From Bacteroidota bacterium (GTDB lineage Bacteria > Bacteroidota > Rhodothermia > Balneolales > HLUCCA01), in contig JAFIEZ010000006.1 of NCBI GenBank assembly GCA_020832235.1, positions 233,077-297,076 of the forward strand: 64,000 bases of DNA, written 5' to 3'. Position 1 is the stretch's first letter; every line of letters starts with the position of its first letter. Of this stretch, positions 17,334 through 25,120 are shown one piece after another. The notes beneath the pieces are model-generated. The model had not been told where the DNA came from and made no database searches. It was given only the letters and a program-made list of their open reading frames with translations. The translations under genes and the position numbers were made by a program.

Positions 17334-17971
17334 CTAACCCAGACATTGGTAACTCTCACATCCGTGGCCGTATTTTGGCGAATATATAGAGAGACGCTAC
17401 CAAATCTTGTTTGTCCTGGTTGTAACTGTGAGCCGGTTACTTGCTGGAAATAATTGATATTATCGGTCACAATCTCGAAAGTTACCTCATACTCGCGTGT
17501 CACTGTTGAACTGCTTGTATTTTCAAATCGATAAGAAATATCTACAAAGTTACTATCGGCACCGGCAACATTTGTCCACGAGGTAACGGAGGCTTCAAAA
17601 AACTCGGGATTTATAATTTCATCTTCCTCACGTTCTTCGAGGTAAATGCGGGCAATTGACGTTCGATTGTTACGTACTGAGACGGCAACACTGTTATTGG
17701 CATACCCTGGTTTCCTTGCCTGGATGGTGTAATTGCCAGTGAGAATGTCCTCTATGAAGAATGAACCATCCGGATTGGTAAATATGGCGTCTGTCGGGGG
17801 CGTTGTTGTGATACTGACGTTTCCTAGCCCGGTGTTGGTTTCACCGTCAACCACCATACCATCAATAGAACCAAATAATTCCGGTTCCATGGTTTCTTTT
17901 GCGCACCCTGCCGTGAATAGTAAAGCGAGTATTAGAAGTGCGGCCCAGGAGCCGGTTCTTGGATTAATCAT
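17330..17971 (-). CDS. Lipoprotein with carboxypeptidase-regulatory-like domain
   Basis: A 213-residue lipoprotein. The lipobox is 'LFTAGC' near residue 22. Residues ~32-105 form a carboxypeptidase-D regulatory-like beta-sandwich ('GSIDGMVVDGETNTGLGNVS', 'PDGSFFIEDILTGNYTI'). The remainder looks like a second beta-sandwich. It is the last gene in line with the curlin genes, 40 bp after the minor curlin, so it may be co-transcribed and help anchor or process fibres at the surface. That role is inference from position only. Confidence 0.7.
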   Translation of the reverse strand: MINPRTGSWAALLILALLFTAGCAKETMEPELFGSIDGMVVDGETNTGLGNVSITTTPPTDAIFTNPDGSFFIEDILTGNYTIQARKPGYANNSVAVSVRNNRTSIARIYLEEREEDEIINPEFFEASVTSWTNVAGADSNFVDISYRFENTSSSTVTREYEVTFEIVTDNINYFQQVTGSQLQPGQTRFGSVSLYIRQNTATDVRVTNVWVR

Positions 17972-18010
17972 ACTAAATTTTTAAGTAGGCAAATGTAGCT
18001 CGAAATATAG

Positions 18011-18571
18011 TCAATTTTGTTCAATTACAATTCCGATTCCGTTGCCTCTTTGCTCTATTTGAAGTGGAGTTCGCTGCTCCCCCTGTATCATAATTTGGTT
18101 TGCGTTACCGATTTGTTGTGTGTTGTGCATCAAGCCATTTGAAAAAATGTTCATGTTCAACAAATTGGACCGGCCGTGCTGCAGTGTATTTAATGTGTTG
18201 TTATTACCAATAAGTTGAATTTGAGCTTCGTTTCCACTGCCTCGCTGCGTAATACCCGCTGTGTTTTCATCACCTTCTATGGTGAGGGAAAATAGATTGG
18301 CATTTCCGTTTTGGGAGGCATCTACAAAGTTCATCATGCCAAGAATGTTCAAAAAGCTCATATTACCGGTCATGCCAGACATATTGGCCATGGTGCTTCC
18401 TTGAGCGGAACCAACATTATGTGCGGTTACAAAATCACCGCTGAATGAGCGTACGGCCTCATTATGTTCAATAGATACTTGTTCCGGGAAGACTTCTCTG
18501 GAATTGTTTTGTGCACTTACCAGGTGTGTAACCAGTGTGGCTAGCAGTAGCGTAAATAGCGCAGTCTTCAT
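18011..18571 (-). CDS. Short curlin-repeat protein, possible nucleator (CsgB-like)
   Basis: A 186-residue exported protein with a signal peptide ending near residue 20. The N-terminal ~75 residues are not repetitive. The rest contains curlin-type repeats such as 'NTAGITQRGSGNEAQIQLIG', 'NNTLNTLQHG' and 'LIEQRGNG'-like turns. Spacing and residues are less regular than in the three larger paralogues, and it is placed last behind a terminator. A nucleator or minor-subunit role like that of CsgB is plausible but not shown by sequence alone. Confidence 0.75.
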   Translation of the reverse strand: MKTALFTLLLATLVTHLVSAQNNSREVFPEQVSIEHNEAVRSFSGDFVTAHNVGSAQGSTMANMSGMTGNMSFLNILGMMNFVDASQNGNANLFSLTIEGDENTAGITQRGSGNEAQIQLIGNNNTLNTLQHGRSNLLNMNIFSNGLMHNTQQIGNANQIMIQGEQRTPLQIEQRGNGIGIVIEQN

Positions 18572-18613
18572 GTTTGTAAAAATAATAGGGTGTGTAGGTC
18601 TGCGTAGTATAAT

Positions 18614-18675
18614 ATAAAAAAAGGAGGACTTCCCGGTTGTTGTACCAAGTGAGAGAGCGTATTGGGAAGTCCTCC
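18614..18675 (-). terminator. Terminator between major and minor curlin genes
   Basis: On the minus strand GGAGGACTTCCC and GGGAAGTCCTCC form a perfect 12-bp stem around a 29-nt loop, followed by TTTTTTTATATT. It lies 10 bp after the stop of the 372-residue curlin gene and 43 bp before the next start. It would reduce read-through into the minor curlin and lipoprotein genes. Confidence 0.8.
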
Positions 18676-18684
18676 GGGAGAGGT

Positions 18685-19803
18685 TTATTGTGGTAAAAGT
18701 GGATTTAATCCAGAGAAACCATTGGTTTGGGTAATCTGCGCAGAGTTGGCATTACCTGTCTGAATAGCGGTAGCACTATGCATTTCGCCAGACTGGAAGA
18801 TGTCAAGTAAATTGCTATTACCAATAACACGGAATCCATCAGCACTCCAGTTACCTGAACCACCGGTAACGAGGTTGCCATCACCAAATTGCGTGATGAG
18901 TACATCGTTAGATGACCCTTGGATACCACCGCTGATCGTGTTGCTGCTACCATCCTGATTAATTGACAAGGTATTATTATCGATGATACCAACGCCACTG
19001 AATCCGGTTCCGGTTCCTCTTGCATTTACGTAGGCAAAGTTACTGGTACCGGATTGTGTTGCAGAAAAGTCGTTGCTGCTGCCGGTAACTTCAAGTCGTA
19101 TACGGTTGGCGTGACCGTTCTGATCCTGATAAATATCGTTGCTTTCGCCGGAAATCCAAACAGAAGCGTTGTTGTTGGTACCCAGCTGATTGCTGTAGGT
19201 GTCGTTGAGGTTACCCATAGCATTGAGGCTGTATGAATTACCGCTTCCGCCTTGATTGGCAACAGCGGTATTTGCATCACCTGTTTGCGCAGCAGTAACC
19301 GAGTTGGTGCCAGAGCCGAAGCCTGTTGGACGAAGCTGAACAACGCTTATATCGTTGCTGTTGCCTGTTTGCGCAACCGATGCTTCACTGGTAGTACTTG
19401 AACCCTCAACGGACTCAGCGTCTTGTGTGATGCTGGCTGTGTTTAGGTTTCCATCCTGATCCAGTATAATGCTTGCGCCTATACCTGATGCACCCAGAAA
19501 CTGACGACTACGCTGGAAGATGTCGGCCAGGTTACTGTTCCCAAGCTGGAAAATCTCAGCTAAAGTATTGGTATTGTCCTGAATGATATCAACTTCGTTC
19601 ATATTCCCGATTTGTTCGATACTCACATCGTGGAATTGTCCAAATTGTTGTGTTGCATTGGCAACGTTGTTAGCGCCAGACTGTTCAACTGTTGCGTTTG
19701 ATCGGTTGGTATTTTGGGTAACGGTTGCTTCGTTGCTCTGTGCCGAAACGAGTCCGGTACTGAAGATGAGTACCGTTGCGGTTAAAAGAATTCTTTTCAT
19801 CAT
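18685..19803 (-). CDS. Curlin-repeat amyloid subunit (CsgA-like), 372 aa
   Basis: A signal peptide ('ILLTATVLIFSTGLVSA') precedes an almost fully repetitive mature region. Repeats follow the curlin pattern of alternating small residues with conserved Q, G and N ('NEATVTQN', 'NNVANATQQFGQ', 'NMNEVDIIQDN'). Repeat length is ~20-25 residues with some longer insertions. Members are secreted unfolded through a CsgG pore and assemble into beta-solenoid amyloid fibres. It is followed by a strong terminator. Confidence 0.9.
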   Translation of the reverse strand: MMKRILLTATVLIFSTGLVSAQSNEATVTQNTNRSNATVEQSGANNVANATQQFGQFHDVSIEQIGNMNEVDIIQDNTNTLAEIFQLGNSNLADIFQRSRQFLGASGIGASIILDQDGNLNTASITQDAESVEGSSTTSEASVAQTGNSNDISVVQLRPTGFGSGTNSVTAAQTGDANTAVANQGGSGNSYSLNAMGNLNDTYSNQLGTNNNASVWISGESNDIYQDQNGHANRIRLEVTGSSNDFSATQSGTSNFAYVNARGTGTGFSGVGIIDNNTLSINQDGSSNTISGGIQGSSNDVLITQFGDGNLVTGGSGNWSADGFRVIGNSNLLDIFQSGEMHSATAIQTGNANSAQITQTNGFSGLNPLLPQ

Positions 19804-19856
19804 TATGCTCCTATATGTTGAGGCAAGTAAACACGTTACCTGCCCCTAACTAAGAT

Positions 19857-21179
19857 TTAGTTTTGTGTAATTACAGCGGTGTTGCAGTTGCCATTGATTA
19901 TGGCTTGTGCACTGTTCATGGCACCTGACTGAGTGATGTTTAGTGCATTCAGATTACCTGTTATTTGAAATCCTTCTGCATCAAATCGTCCACCGCTACC
20001 CATAATGCGGTTTTGGCTTCCGTTCTGAACGAGGTTCAGTTCATTGCCGTTACCGTTTACAAATCCACTGGCGCTATTACTGTTACCACCTTGTTCAGCA
20101 TTTAGTGTGTTATTTGTAACGTTCAAGCTTCCACCGGAACCCACAAAAAACTCATTGCTGTTTCCAGCTTGCTCAACCAGATAAACGTTATCTGAGCCAA
20201 ACAGGTTAATTCGCTGGAAGTTTAGGTTTCCCAACTGAATTTGCGTGGTTACGTTTGCTGTTCCACCCACATAGGCGGCTGCACGGTTATTATCTCCGCT
20301 TTGCTCAACCAATGCGCTGTTATCTGAACCGGTTTGTGTAATGCTCATTGAGTTGTTTGATCCATTTTGATCAGCGATAACGGACTGCATATCACCTCGT
20401 TGGTCGAATTCAGCAACGTTGCTGTTACCGTTCTGGCTCGCTACAGCTTCGTGATCGGAACCTTCCTGAGTAGCTGTAATGGCATTCCCATCGCCAGTTT
20501 GTGATGTAAAAGCAGCGCTTCCTGTACCCGATACTTGGGTTAATGCCGCACTGTTATCGTTTCCACTCTGGCTTGCACTTGCTGCGTGCTGACCTGAGTT
20601 TTGACTCACCGTCGCATGGTTATCGTTGCCGCTCTGGTTTACAGAGGCGCTGTTTTGCGACTGCGCCTGCAGTACATCGGCATTGTTCCCGTCGCCGGAT
20701 TGTACAATAGAACCGCTGTTATTGCCATTGAAAGAGCGAATACGAGCGTCGTTCATAGATCCATCTTGTGAGATAGAGTGGCTATTACCCGAGCTGTAGG
20801 TGTTGCTTCTTTGCATGATTAAAGCCCTGTTCTGGTCTCCAACCTGCTCAATAACTGCTTCTCCGGACAATTGAACCCATCCTTGTACATTGCCTTGCTG
20901 TACAGTTGCTTCATTCATGTTACCGGTTTGAGAAACCTCAGCGGTATTGTCTTGTCCGTCTTGTTCTGTATTCGCTGTATTGCTGGCACCGGTTTGGGTT
21001 ACATCAGCGTCATTTCCGTCGCCGGTTTGGGTTACATCAGCGGCGTTTGTGGCGCCAGACTGAGTAACGGCGGCATCATTGCTATTGCCGCTTTGCGTAG
21101 TAGTAGCTGTATTGCTCTGCGCGAATGACAAGCTCGTAAATAAGAGCATAGCAATAAAGCCGTTTAAAAGTGGTTTCAT
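19857..21179 (-). CDS. Curlin-repeat amyloid subunit (CsgA-like), 440 aa
   Basis: The largest of the curlin paralogues. A signal peptide ending 'SLSFAQ' is followed by highly regular repeats, for example 'NDAAVTQSGATNAADVTQTG', each ~11 residues per half-repeat. E. coli CsgA is about 150 residues, so this subunit is roughly three times as long. The C-terminal ~130 residues have longer, less regular repeats ending 'NCNTAVITQN', including one Cys. It starts 28 bp after the stop of the preceding curlin gene, so the two are surely co-transcribed. Confidence 0.92.
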   Translation of the reverse strand: MKPLLNGFIAMLLFTSLSFAQSNTATTTQSGNSNDAAVTQSGATNAADVTQTGDGNDADVTQTGASNTANTEQDGQDNTAEVSQTGNMNEATVQQGNVQGWVQLSGEAVIEQVGDQNRALIMQRSNTYSSGNSHSISQDGSMNDARIRSFNGNNSGSIVQSGDGNNADVLQAQSQNSASVNQSGNDNHATVSQNSGQHAASASQSGNDNSAALTQVSGTGSAAFTSQTGDGNAITATQEGSDHEAVASQNGNSNVAEFDQRGDMQSVIADQNGSNNSMSITQTGSDNSALVEQSGDNNRAAAYVGGTANVTTQIQLGNLNFQRINLFGSDNVYLVEQAGNSNEFFVGSGGSLNVTNNTLNAEQGGNSNSASGFVNGNGNELNLVQNGSQNRIMGSGGRFDAEGFQITGNLNALNITQSGAMNSAQAIINGNCNTAVITQN

Positions 21180-21207
21180 AGGTAGTCCTTTTTATTAAAG
21201 ATGTGAT

Positions 21208-22068
21208 TTACTCGCTTTGAGTAATGGTAGCCGTGTTCATGTTGCCAGTTTGTGTAATCACTGCAGACATTCCCATGCCAGACTGAGTAATGGTAGCACT
21301 GTTTAGATCACCATACTGAAATGTGTTTGCCATATCAGCGTTGCGTCCTGATCGAATGAGTGATTCGTTGTCATCACCGTGCTGAATTTGAGTAAAGTCT
21401 CCTCCTAAAGATCCTTCGCCTGCATTTCTAACGATCTGTGCTGAATTACGATCACCAATTTGCTCTTGAAGGATGGTACCTGGATAAACCTGTCCGCTTC
21501 CTGTTCGGTTGATAGCAGCAAGGTTGTCGTTACCAGTTTGAGTTTGCGTGATGTCAAGTAAATTAAAACCACGAAGACGATTAGCGTAAGCTTGATTACG
21601 GTCACCAGTTTGGGTTTGAGTAACCTGAATGTTAGATGATTGTGTCCATCGTTGGGCAACAGCAATGTTGCTATTCCCTAATTGTGTTTGGGTTACTTCA
21701 GAATTATTGCCGAAGTTTTGACTTGTACCTGCAGTTGCACTATTATCGTCACCGATTTGGGTCTGAGTAATCACACCGGAACCCGCAGCCTCAGCATCAG
21801 CTGTGTTTGAGTTTCCACTTTGGAATTGGTCAATAATGCCACTACCTGCATGTGCAGCAGTTGCAGCATTCAATGCGCCGATCTGTTCAATCGTTACTTC
21901 ACTGCCGTTTCCGGTTTGAGTAGAAGTGGCTGTGTTATTTGCACCGGTTTGGGTTACCGTTGCATCGTTGTTGTTACCGTCTTGAGTAACCGTTGCTTCG
22001 TTGCTTTGTGCAAATGCCATTGTGGCACCTAACAAAAGCATGAATGTTAGATTAGCTATCTTTTTCAT
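21208..22068 (-). CDS. Curlin-repeat amyloid subunit (CsgA-like), first in series
   Basis: The ORF track starts at 22110, but I choose Met at 22068 ('MKKIANLTFMLLLG'), which begins a normal signal peptide and has AGGAAG just upstream. The ~286-residue product shows curlin repeats such as 'NEATVTQDGNNNDATVTQTG'. Several repeats are interrupted by longer loops, giving ~25-30 residue units with 'ITQTQ(I/T)GD' cores. It is the first subunit gene after csgG, behind a 240-bp leader with strong RNA structure. It is expected to be a major or alternative fibre subunit. Confidence 0.9.
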   Translation of the reverse strand: MKKIANLTFMLLLGATMAFAQSNEATVTQDGNNNDATVTQTGANNTATSTQTGNGSEVTIEQIGALNAATAAHAGSGIIDQFQSGNSNTADAEAAGSGVITQTQIGDDNSATAGTSQNFGNNSEVTQTQLGNSNIAVAQRWTQSSNIQVTQTQTGDRNQAYANRLRGFNLLDITQTQTGNDNLAAINRTGSGQVYPGTILQEQIGDRNSAQIVRNAGEGSLGGDFTQIQHGDDNESLIRSGRNADMANTFQYGDLNSATITQSGMGMSAVITQTGNMNTATITQSE

Positions 22069-22103
22069 CGTTCTTCCTGTTTTTTTGTTGCTTATTGCGA
22101 ATC

Positions 22104-22274
22104 CTGCCAATATTCTGGCAGAAACTCACCCCGTTCGGTTGTGAGATGGTTTGAGAGAAAAGGCGCAATTAGCTTGCAACAGAAAGAAAATGTATATTTC
22201 CTAAGCAAGGTAACGTTGTGGTGTGCACCCTTTACCGTTACGGTAAAGATCCTCAGCGTTGCTTTGCGCCTTTT
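22104..22274 (-). promoter_or_regulatory. Structured RNA leader before the first curlin gene
   Basis: On the minus strand an 11-bp perfect stem (22264-22274 with 22158-22168, AAAAGGCGCAA/TTGCGCCTTTT) encloses a second stem (22258-22262 with 22176-22180) and a CTTTACCG-taa-CGGTAAAG hairpin (22230-22248). GTAACG at 22210-22215 can instead pair with CGTTAC at 22236-22241, which would disrupt that hairpin. A CTGCCA/TGGCAG hairpin (22104-22121) follows before the ribosome-binding site. The layout suggests a switch, attenuator or processing site separating csgG from subunit expression. I do not recognise it as a named family. Confidence 0.5.
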
Positions 22275-22309
22275 TACTTTCGAATTTCTTTGTTTACGTG
22301 TTCATACTA

Positions 22310-23686
22310 TTATCTTCTAAATCGGTACGTTACACTGACCCTGAACGACCAGTGCTGATCATTAAACCTTCCTAAAGCTACTCCGTCAAGTCCGTCAACC
22401 AACAGATACCTGTAGTTTAGTCCGGCTCGCAAGCCTACATTAGACCTGCTTCGAATATCCAGTCCGGCTTCACCGGCTGCGTATGGAAATACAAAATCGT
22501 CTTGCCCATCAAATCGTGTGTCAAAAACAAACGATCCTCCACCAGCAGACACATAAGGCGTAATGCCACTCCAGTAAAGGAAATAGTGTGAAGCCGTAAA
22601 ATCGAATGCATTTACAGACGCACTAAACGCATTTGGGGCACTGATGCGATTTCTATCTGCATTCAGGCTTAAGGAATACCCGTTGTTAAAGCCACGCTCA
22701 ATCTGCAATCCGCCACCCAGGTTGAAATCGGGATTGGCATAGTTGCCGATAATTGAGCCATACTGCATGCTCGCATGTACATGCCAGCCGCTGCGCAGAT
22801 TCGTTCTATTGGTAAATCCGAAATAGTCACGTTGTTGCTGCAATTCAAGCGCTCTTGCAACAGCAAAGTTGTTTTTAAATGTCTCCACTTCGTTTTGGTC
22901 CTGTGGCAACCATAACCCATCATCTATACCCTCTATAATCAACATTTTAACGGCTTCATCAATAGCTTCTGTAACAGCCATTACAACCGGTTCGTTGTAG
23001 GTGAATCCGGCTTCAGCTTCCAGAAGTCTGTTCTGACTAATAAACCGAAACACCCCGCTGTCGAGCTGTTGTGAAATTACCGATTTGGTTGTGTGTACCG
23101 TTTTCAAAATACGTCCGCTTTGGGTAGAAACGGCCCTCAGATAGATGGTGACCTGATCTTTCCTGTAATTGGTAGATGCGCCAATGCCTAAATATCGGGC
23201 CCCGGCTCCTCCCGTCATGATGTTCGTATCGTAACCGATTATGCCGCCTTCAAGTACTACACCTGCAAATAGCAGCGGTGGAAGAGGCTGTGCGGGCGCG
23301 TTACCGGCGTGCTGCTGACGAATTTGCTGAATAATGTTACGCTCATTGAGCAGGTTTGAAATGTTCTCACGCTCGATTGGAATGAACCATCCGGAGTCTT
23401 CAAGGGATTTTAGCAAAATGGATGTAGCGCCTTGGGTAACGGCTGTAGACCAGCTTGCAATGCGGTCGGAAGCCTTGTATTGCCCGGTTTGATCTCTGAA
23501 ACGATAGACTGCTGCAACGACGGGTTCCTGAGGTGCGGGTAATTCCAATAACTTGTGGTGAGAAGCACTAAGCGTGCCAGGATGTGCGCTTTCAACATAC
23601 ATTGGTCGCGTAGCACCAGCACACCCGGCAACTAGCATCAGTGCTCCGGCTAAGAAAATGGCGGTATGTGTGTTAAGCGGCTTCAT
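22310..23686 (-). CDS. csgG: CsgG curli secretion pore with extra C-terminal beta-barrel-like domain
   Basis: A 458-residue lipoprotein (lipobox 'LMLVAGC', Cys22). Residues ~45-262 match CsgG closely: 'LPAPQEPVVAAVYRFRDQTG', 'SGWFIPIERENISNLLNERN', 'GGAGARYLGIGAST', 'GVFRFISQNRLLEAE' and 'GIDDGLWLPQ'. CsgG nonamers form the outer-membrane channel for curlin. Unlike the ~277-residue E. coli protein, this one continues for ~190 residues with alternating strands ('GLRAGLNYRYLLVDGL') and ends 'FRVSVTYRFRR', an aromatic-rich end resembling an OmpA/OmpX-type barrel. From memory of E. coli CsgG, the pore-constriction segment differs here ('SDRIASWSTAV'). It starts 3 bp after the csgF stop. Confidence 0.92.
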   Translation of the reverse strand: MKPLNTHTAIFLAGALMLVAGCAGATRPMYVESAHPGTLSASHHKLLELPAPQEPVVAAVYRFRDQTGQYKASDRIASWSTAVTQGATSILLKSLEDSGWFIPIERENISNLLNERNIIQQIRQQHAGNAPAQPLPPLLFAGVVLEGGIIGYDTNIMTGGAGARYLGIGASTNYRKDQVTIYLRAVSTQSGRILKTVHTTKSVISQQLDSGVFRFISQNRLLEAEAGFTYNEPVVMAVTEAIDEAVKMLIIEGIDDGLWLPQDQNEVETFKNNFAVARALELQQQRDYFGFTNRTNLRSGWHVHASMQYGSIIGNYANPDFNLGGGLQIERGFNNGYSLSLNADRNRISAPNAFSASVNAFDFTASHYFLYWSGITPYVSAGGGSFVFDTRFDGQDDFVFPYAAGEAGLDIRSRSNVGLRAGLNYRYLLVDGLDGVALGRFNDQHWSFRVSVTYRFRR

Positions 23687-23689
23687 AGA

Positions 23690-24118
23690 TTAAAACTGCG
23701 GCACGGTGATACTGGTTTCATCGCCAGTTAGAATGTTAAAAATGCGAATGCGTACACCACCGTCAACCGAATTGATCTCAATATTGAACTCGCCGAACTC
23801 GAATGTTGAGTCTGTTTGTCGCGCACCCTCACTGCCAAATTGATTTTGAATAATATCGCGGGTTAGCTGTGAGAGTACTTGTCGCTGCAACGACTGTTGA
23901 AAGTCTTCCAATGGGTCCCGCTGAAAACCGACTGCTCCACGCTGCTCTTGAAAACGATTTTGTGCGTTGGCAGAGCTCAACATCCATGAATAATTCACGG
24001 GGTTACCACCAAAAGCCGGATTTTTTGGCTCATAAACCATCTGTTGGGCCGATAGGGTAGCGCTACCAATGATGAGTGCCGTTACAGAAGAAAGTGCTAT
24101 GTAAAGAATACGTTTCAT
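23690..24118 (-). CDS. csgF: CsgF curli assembly factor
   Basis: About 142 residues with a signal peptide and the diagnostic mature N-terminus 'MVYEPKNPAFGGNPVNYSWM' (CsgF 'FRNPNFGGNP' motif), followed by 'LLSSANAQN'-like residues and a beta-rich C-terminus 'DGGVRIRIFNILTGDETSIT'. The CsgF N-terminus binds inside the CsgG pore and couples secretion to nucleation at the cell surface. The ORF-track start is a TTG two codons earlier; I prefer the ATG at 24118, two bases after the csgE stop. Part of a tight csgE-csgF-csgG operon. Confidence 0.93.
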   Translation of the reverse strand: MKRILYIALSSVTALIIGSATLSAQQMVYEPKNPAFGGNPVNYSWMLSSANAQNRFQEQRGAVGFQRDPLEDFQQSLQRQVLSQLTRDIIQNQFGSEGARQTDSTFEFGEFNIEINSVDGGVRIRIFNILTGDETSITVPQF

Positions 24119-24120
24119 GT

Positions 24121-24999
24121 TCAATAAATAACTTGTTGACCTAAGTTGTTCGATAACACAAAGTATGTGTGCCGTACAGCCTCAATGCCGGCTTGCTCAA
24201 TTTCTTCGAATCGAGGCTGTAGCCGGTTTCTGTACACGAGCCGCTCATTCACCTGAATGGAAACGACGGTTCCCAAATTTGGTGAGGGCTGCTCAGAAAT
24301 AGTGATAGAGAAGTTTGAAGCATTGGATGGTGCCTGCCAATTGGCGTAGAAAACATCATAAAAATCACGACCAATTTTCGTAATGGTCTCATCCAACAGC
24401 ATACCATCGAGTTCGAAGAATATTTGCTGTTCCTGCTGTTGCTGCAACTCAGATGGCTGTGCTTGAGGACGTTCTGCCTGTTGGCTTTGTGTTGTGGCAG
24501 AGATTTGTTCTTCCTGAATAAGCGCATTAAAAGCTGCCCGAAACTGTTCCAACGTTTTGTCGTTGGTTAACTCCTGTTCCTCATCATTGGATGTGACTTC
24601 TGCCAGCTGATTTTGATATGACTCTAACAGATTAATGAAGTAACTCGTTAAAAACTCTTTATTCACTTCATTGGCAGGTAGGCTTGTAAAGCTGCATGAC
24701 AAGCTTGATAAAATCGTGAAGAGGTTTTCTGATTGACCTTTTTCCACGATAATTCGAGGTATTTTGATTTCCTGATCAGGGAAGATCCGGTGTGGGTTTT
24801 GCATGGTGTTGGCGTTTACTATGTAGATAGCCTGCCAGAAACGATAGTCACCATAACTCATCGCAATCCGATACAAATTGTCGTTCGGCTGAACAATGTA
24901 TGCAACCGATTCATCAGAACAGTCTGGCGATGAAGCTGATTCAGCTATCGTAAGATTGGATGAACCCAGCATTAATAATATCAGGACGATTGCTTTCAT
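24121..24999 (-). CDS. csgE: CsgE with N-terminal LysM domain
   Basis: A 292-residue exported protein. After a signal peptide (1-19), residues ~32-81 form a LysM peptidoglycan-binding domain ('AYIVQPNDNLYRIAMSYGD', 'PDQEIKIPRI'). A Q/E-rich helical linker (~110-193) leads to the CsgE domain (~194-292): 'GMLLDETITKIGRDFYDVFY' and 'VQVNERLVYRNRL'-like strands. E. coli CsgE is ~130 residues and caps the periplasmic side of CsgG to load curlin. The added LysM would tether the cap to cell-wall peptidoglycan (inference). First gene of the operon. Confidence 0.9.
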   Translation of the reverse strand: MKAIVLILLMLGSSNLTIAESASSPDCSDESVAYIVQPNDNLYRIAMSYGDYRFWQAIYIVNANTMQNPHRIFPDQEIKIPRIIVEKGQSENLFTILSSLSCSFTSLPANEVNKEFLTSYFINLLESYQNQLAEVTSNDEEQELTNDKTLEQFRAAFNALIQEEQISATTQSQQAERPQAQPSELQQQQEQQIFFELDGMLLDETITKIGRDFYDVFYANWQAPSNASNFSITISEQPSPNLGTVVSIQVNERLVYRNRLQPRFEEIEQAGIEAVRHTYFVLSNNLGQQVIY

Positions 25000-25085
25000 T
25001 TGTAGACTCTAAAAAAACTCCCCTAGGGTGTCGGAATATAATCACTCTTGTATTCGTGTCTGTAAGATGTTTTTGACAATTGGGC

Positions 25086-25120
25086 TCAAAAAACTGAATC
25101 CCGTATTATCGGGTTTCAGT
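25086..25120 (-). terminator. Terminator/attenuator in the csgE leader
   Basis: On the minus strand ACTGAAACCCG and CGGGATTCAGT form an 11-bp stem (one mismatch) around ATAATA, followed at once by TTTTTT. It lies 87 bp upstream of csgE. No minus-strand gene precedes it, so it either ends a short leader RNA (attenuation) or insulates csgE. Confidence 0.65.

Noticed and set aside
22158-22274. GEMM (c-di-GMP) riboswitch, suggested by GCGCAAAGC
   Set aside because: The rest of the GEMM consensus (GGGCAAACC and tetraloop-receptor parts) is not present; only the stem structure is reported.
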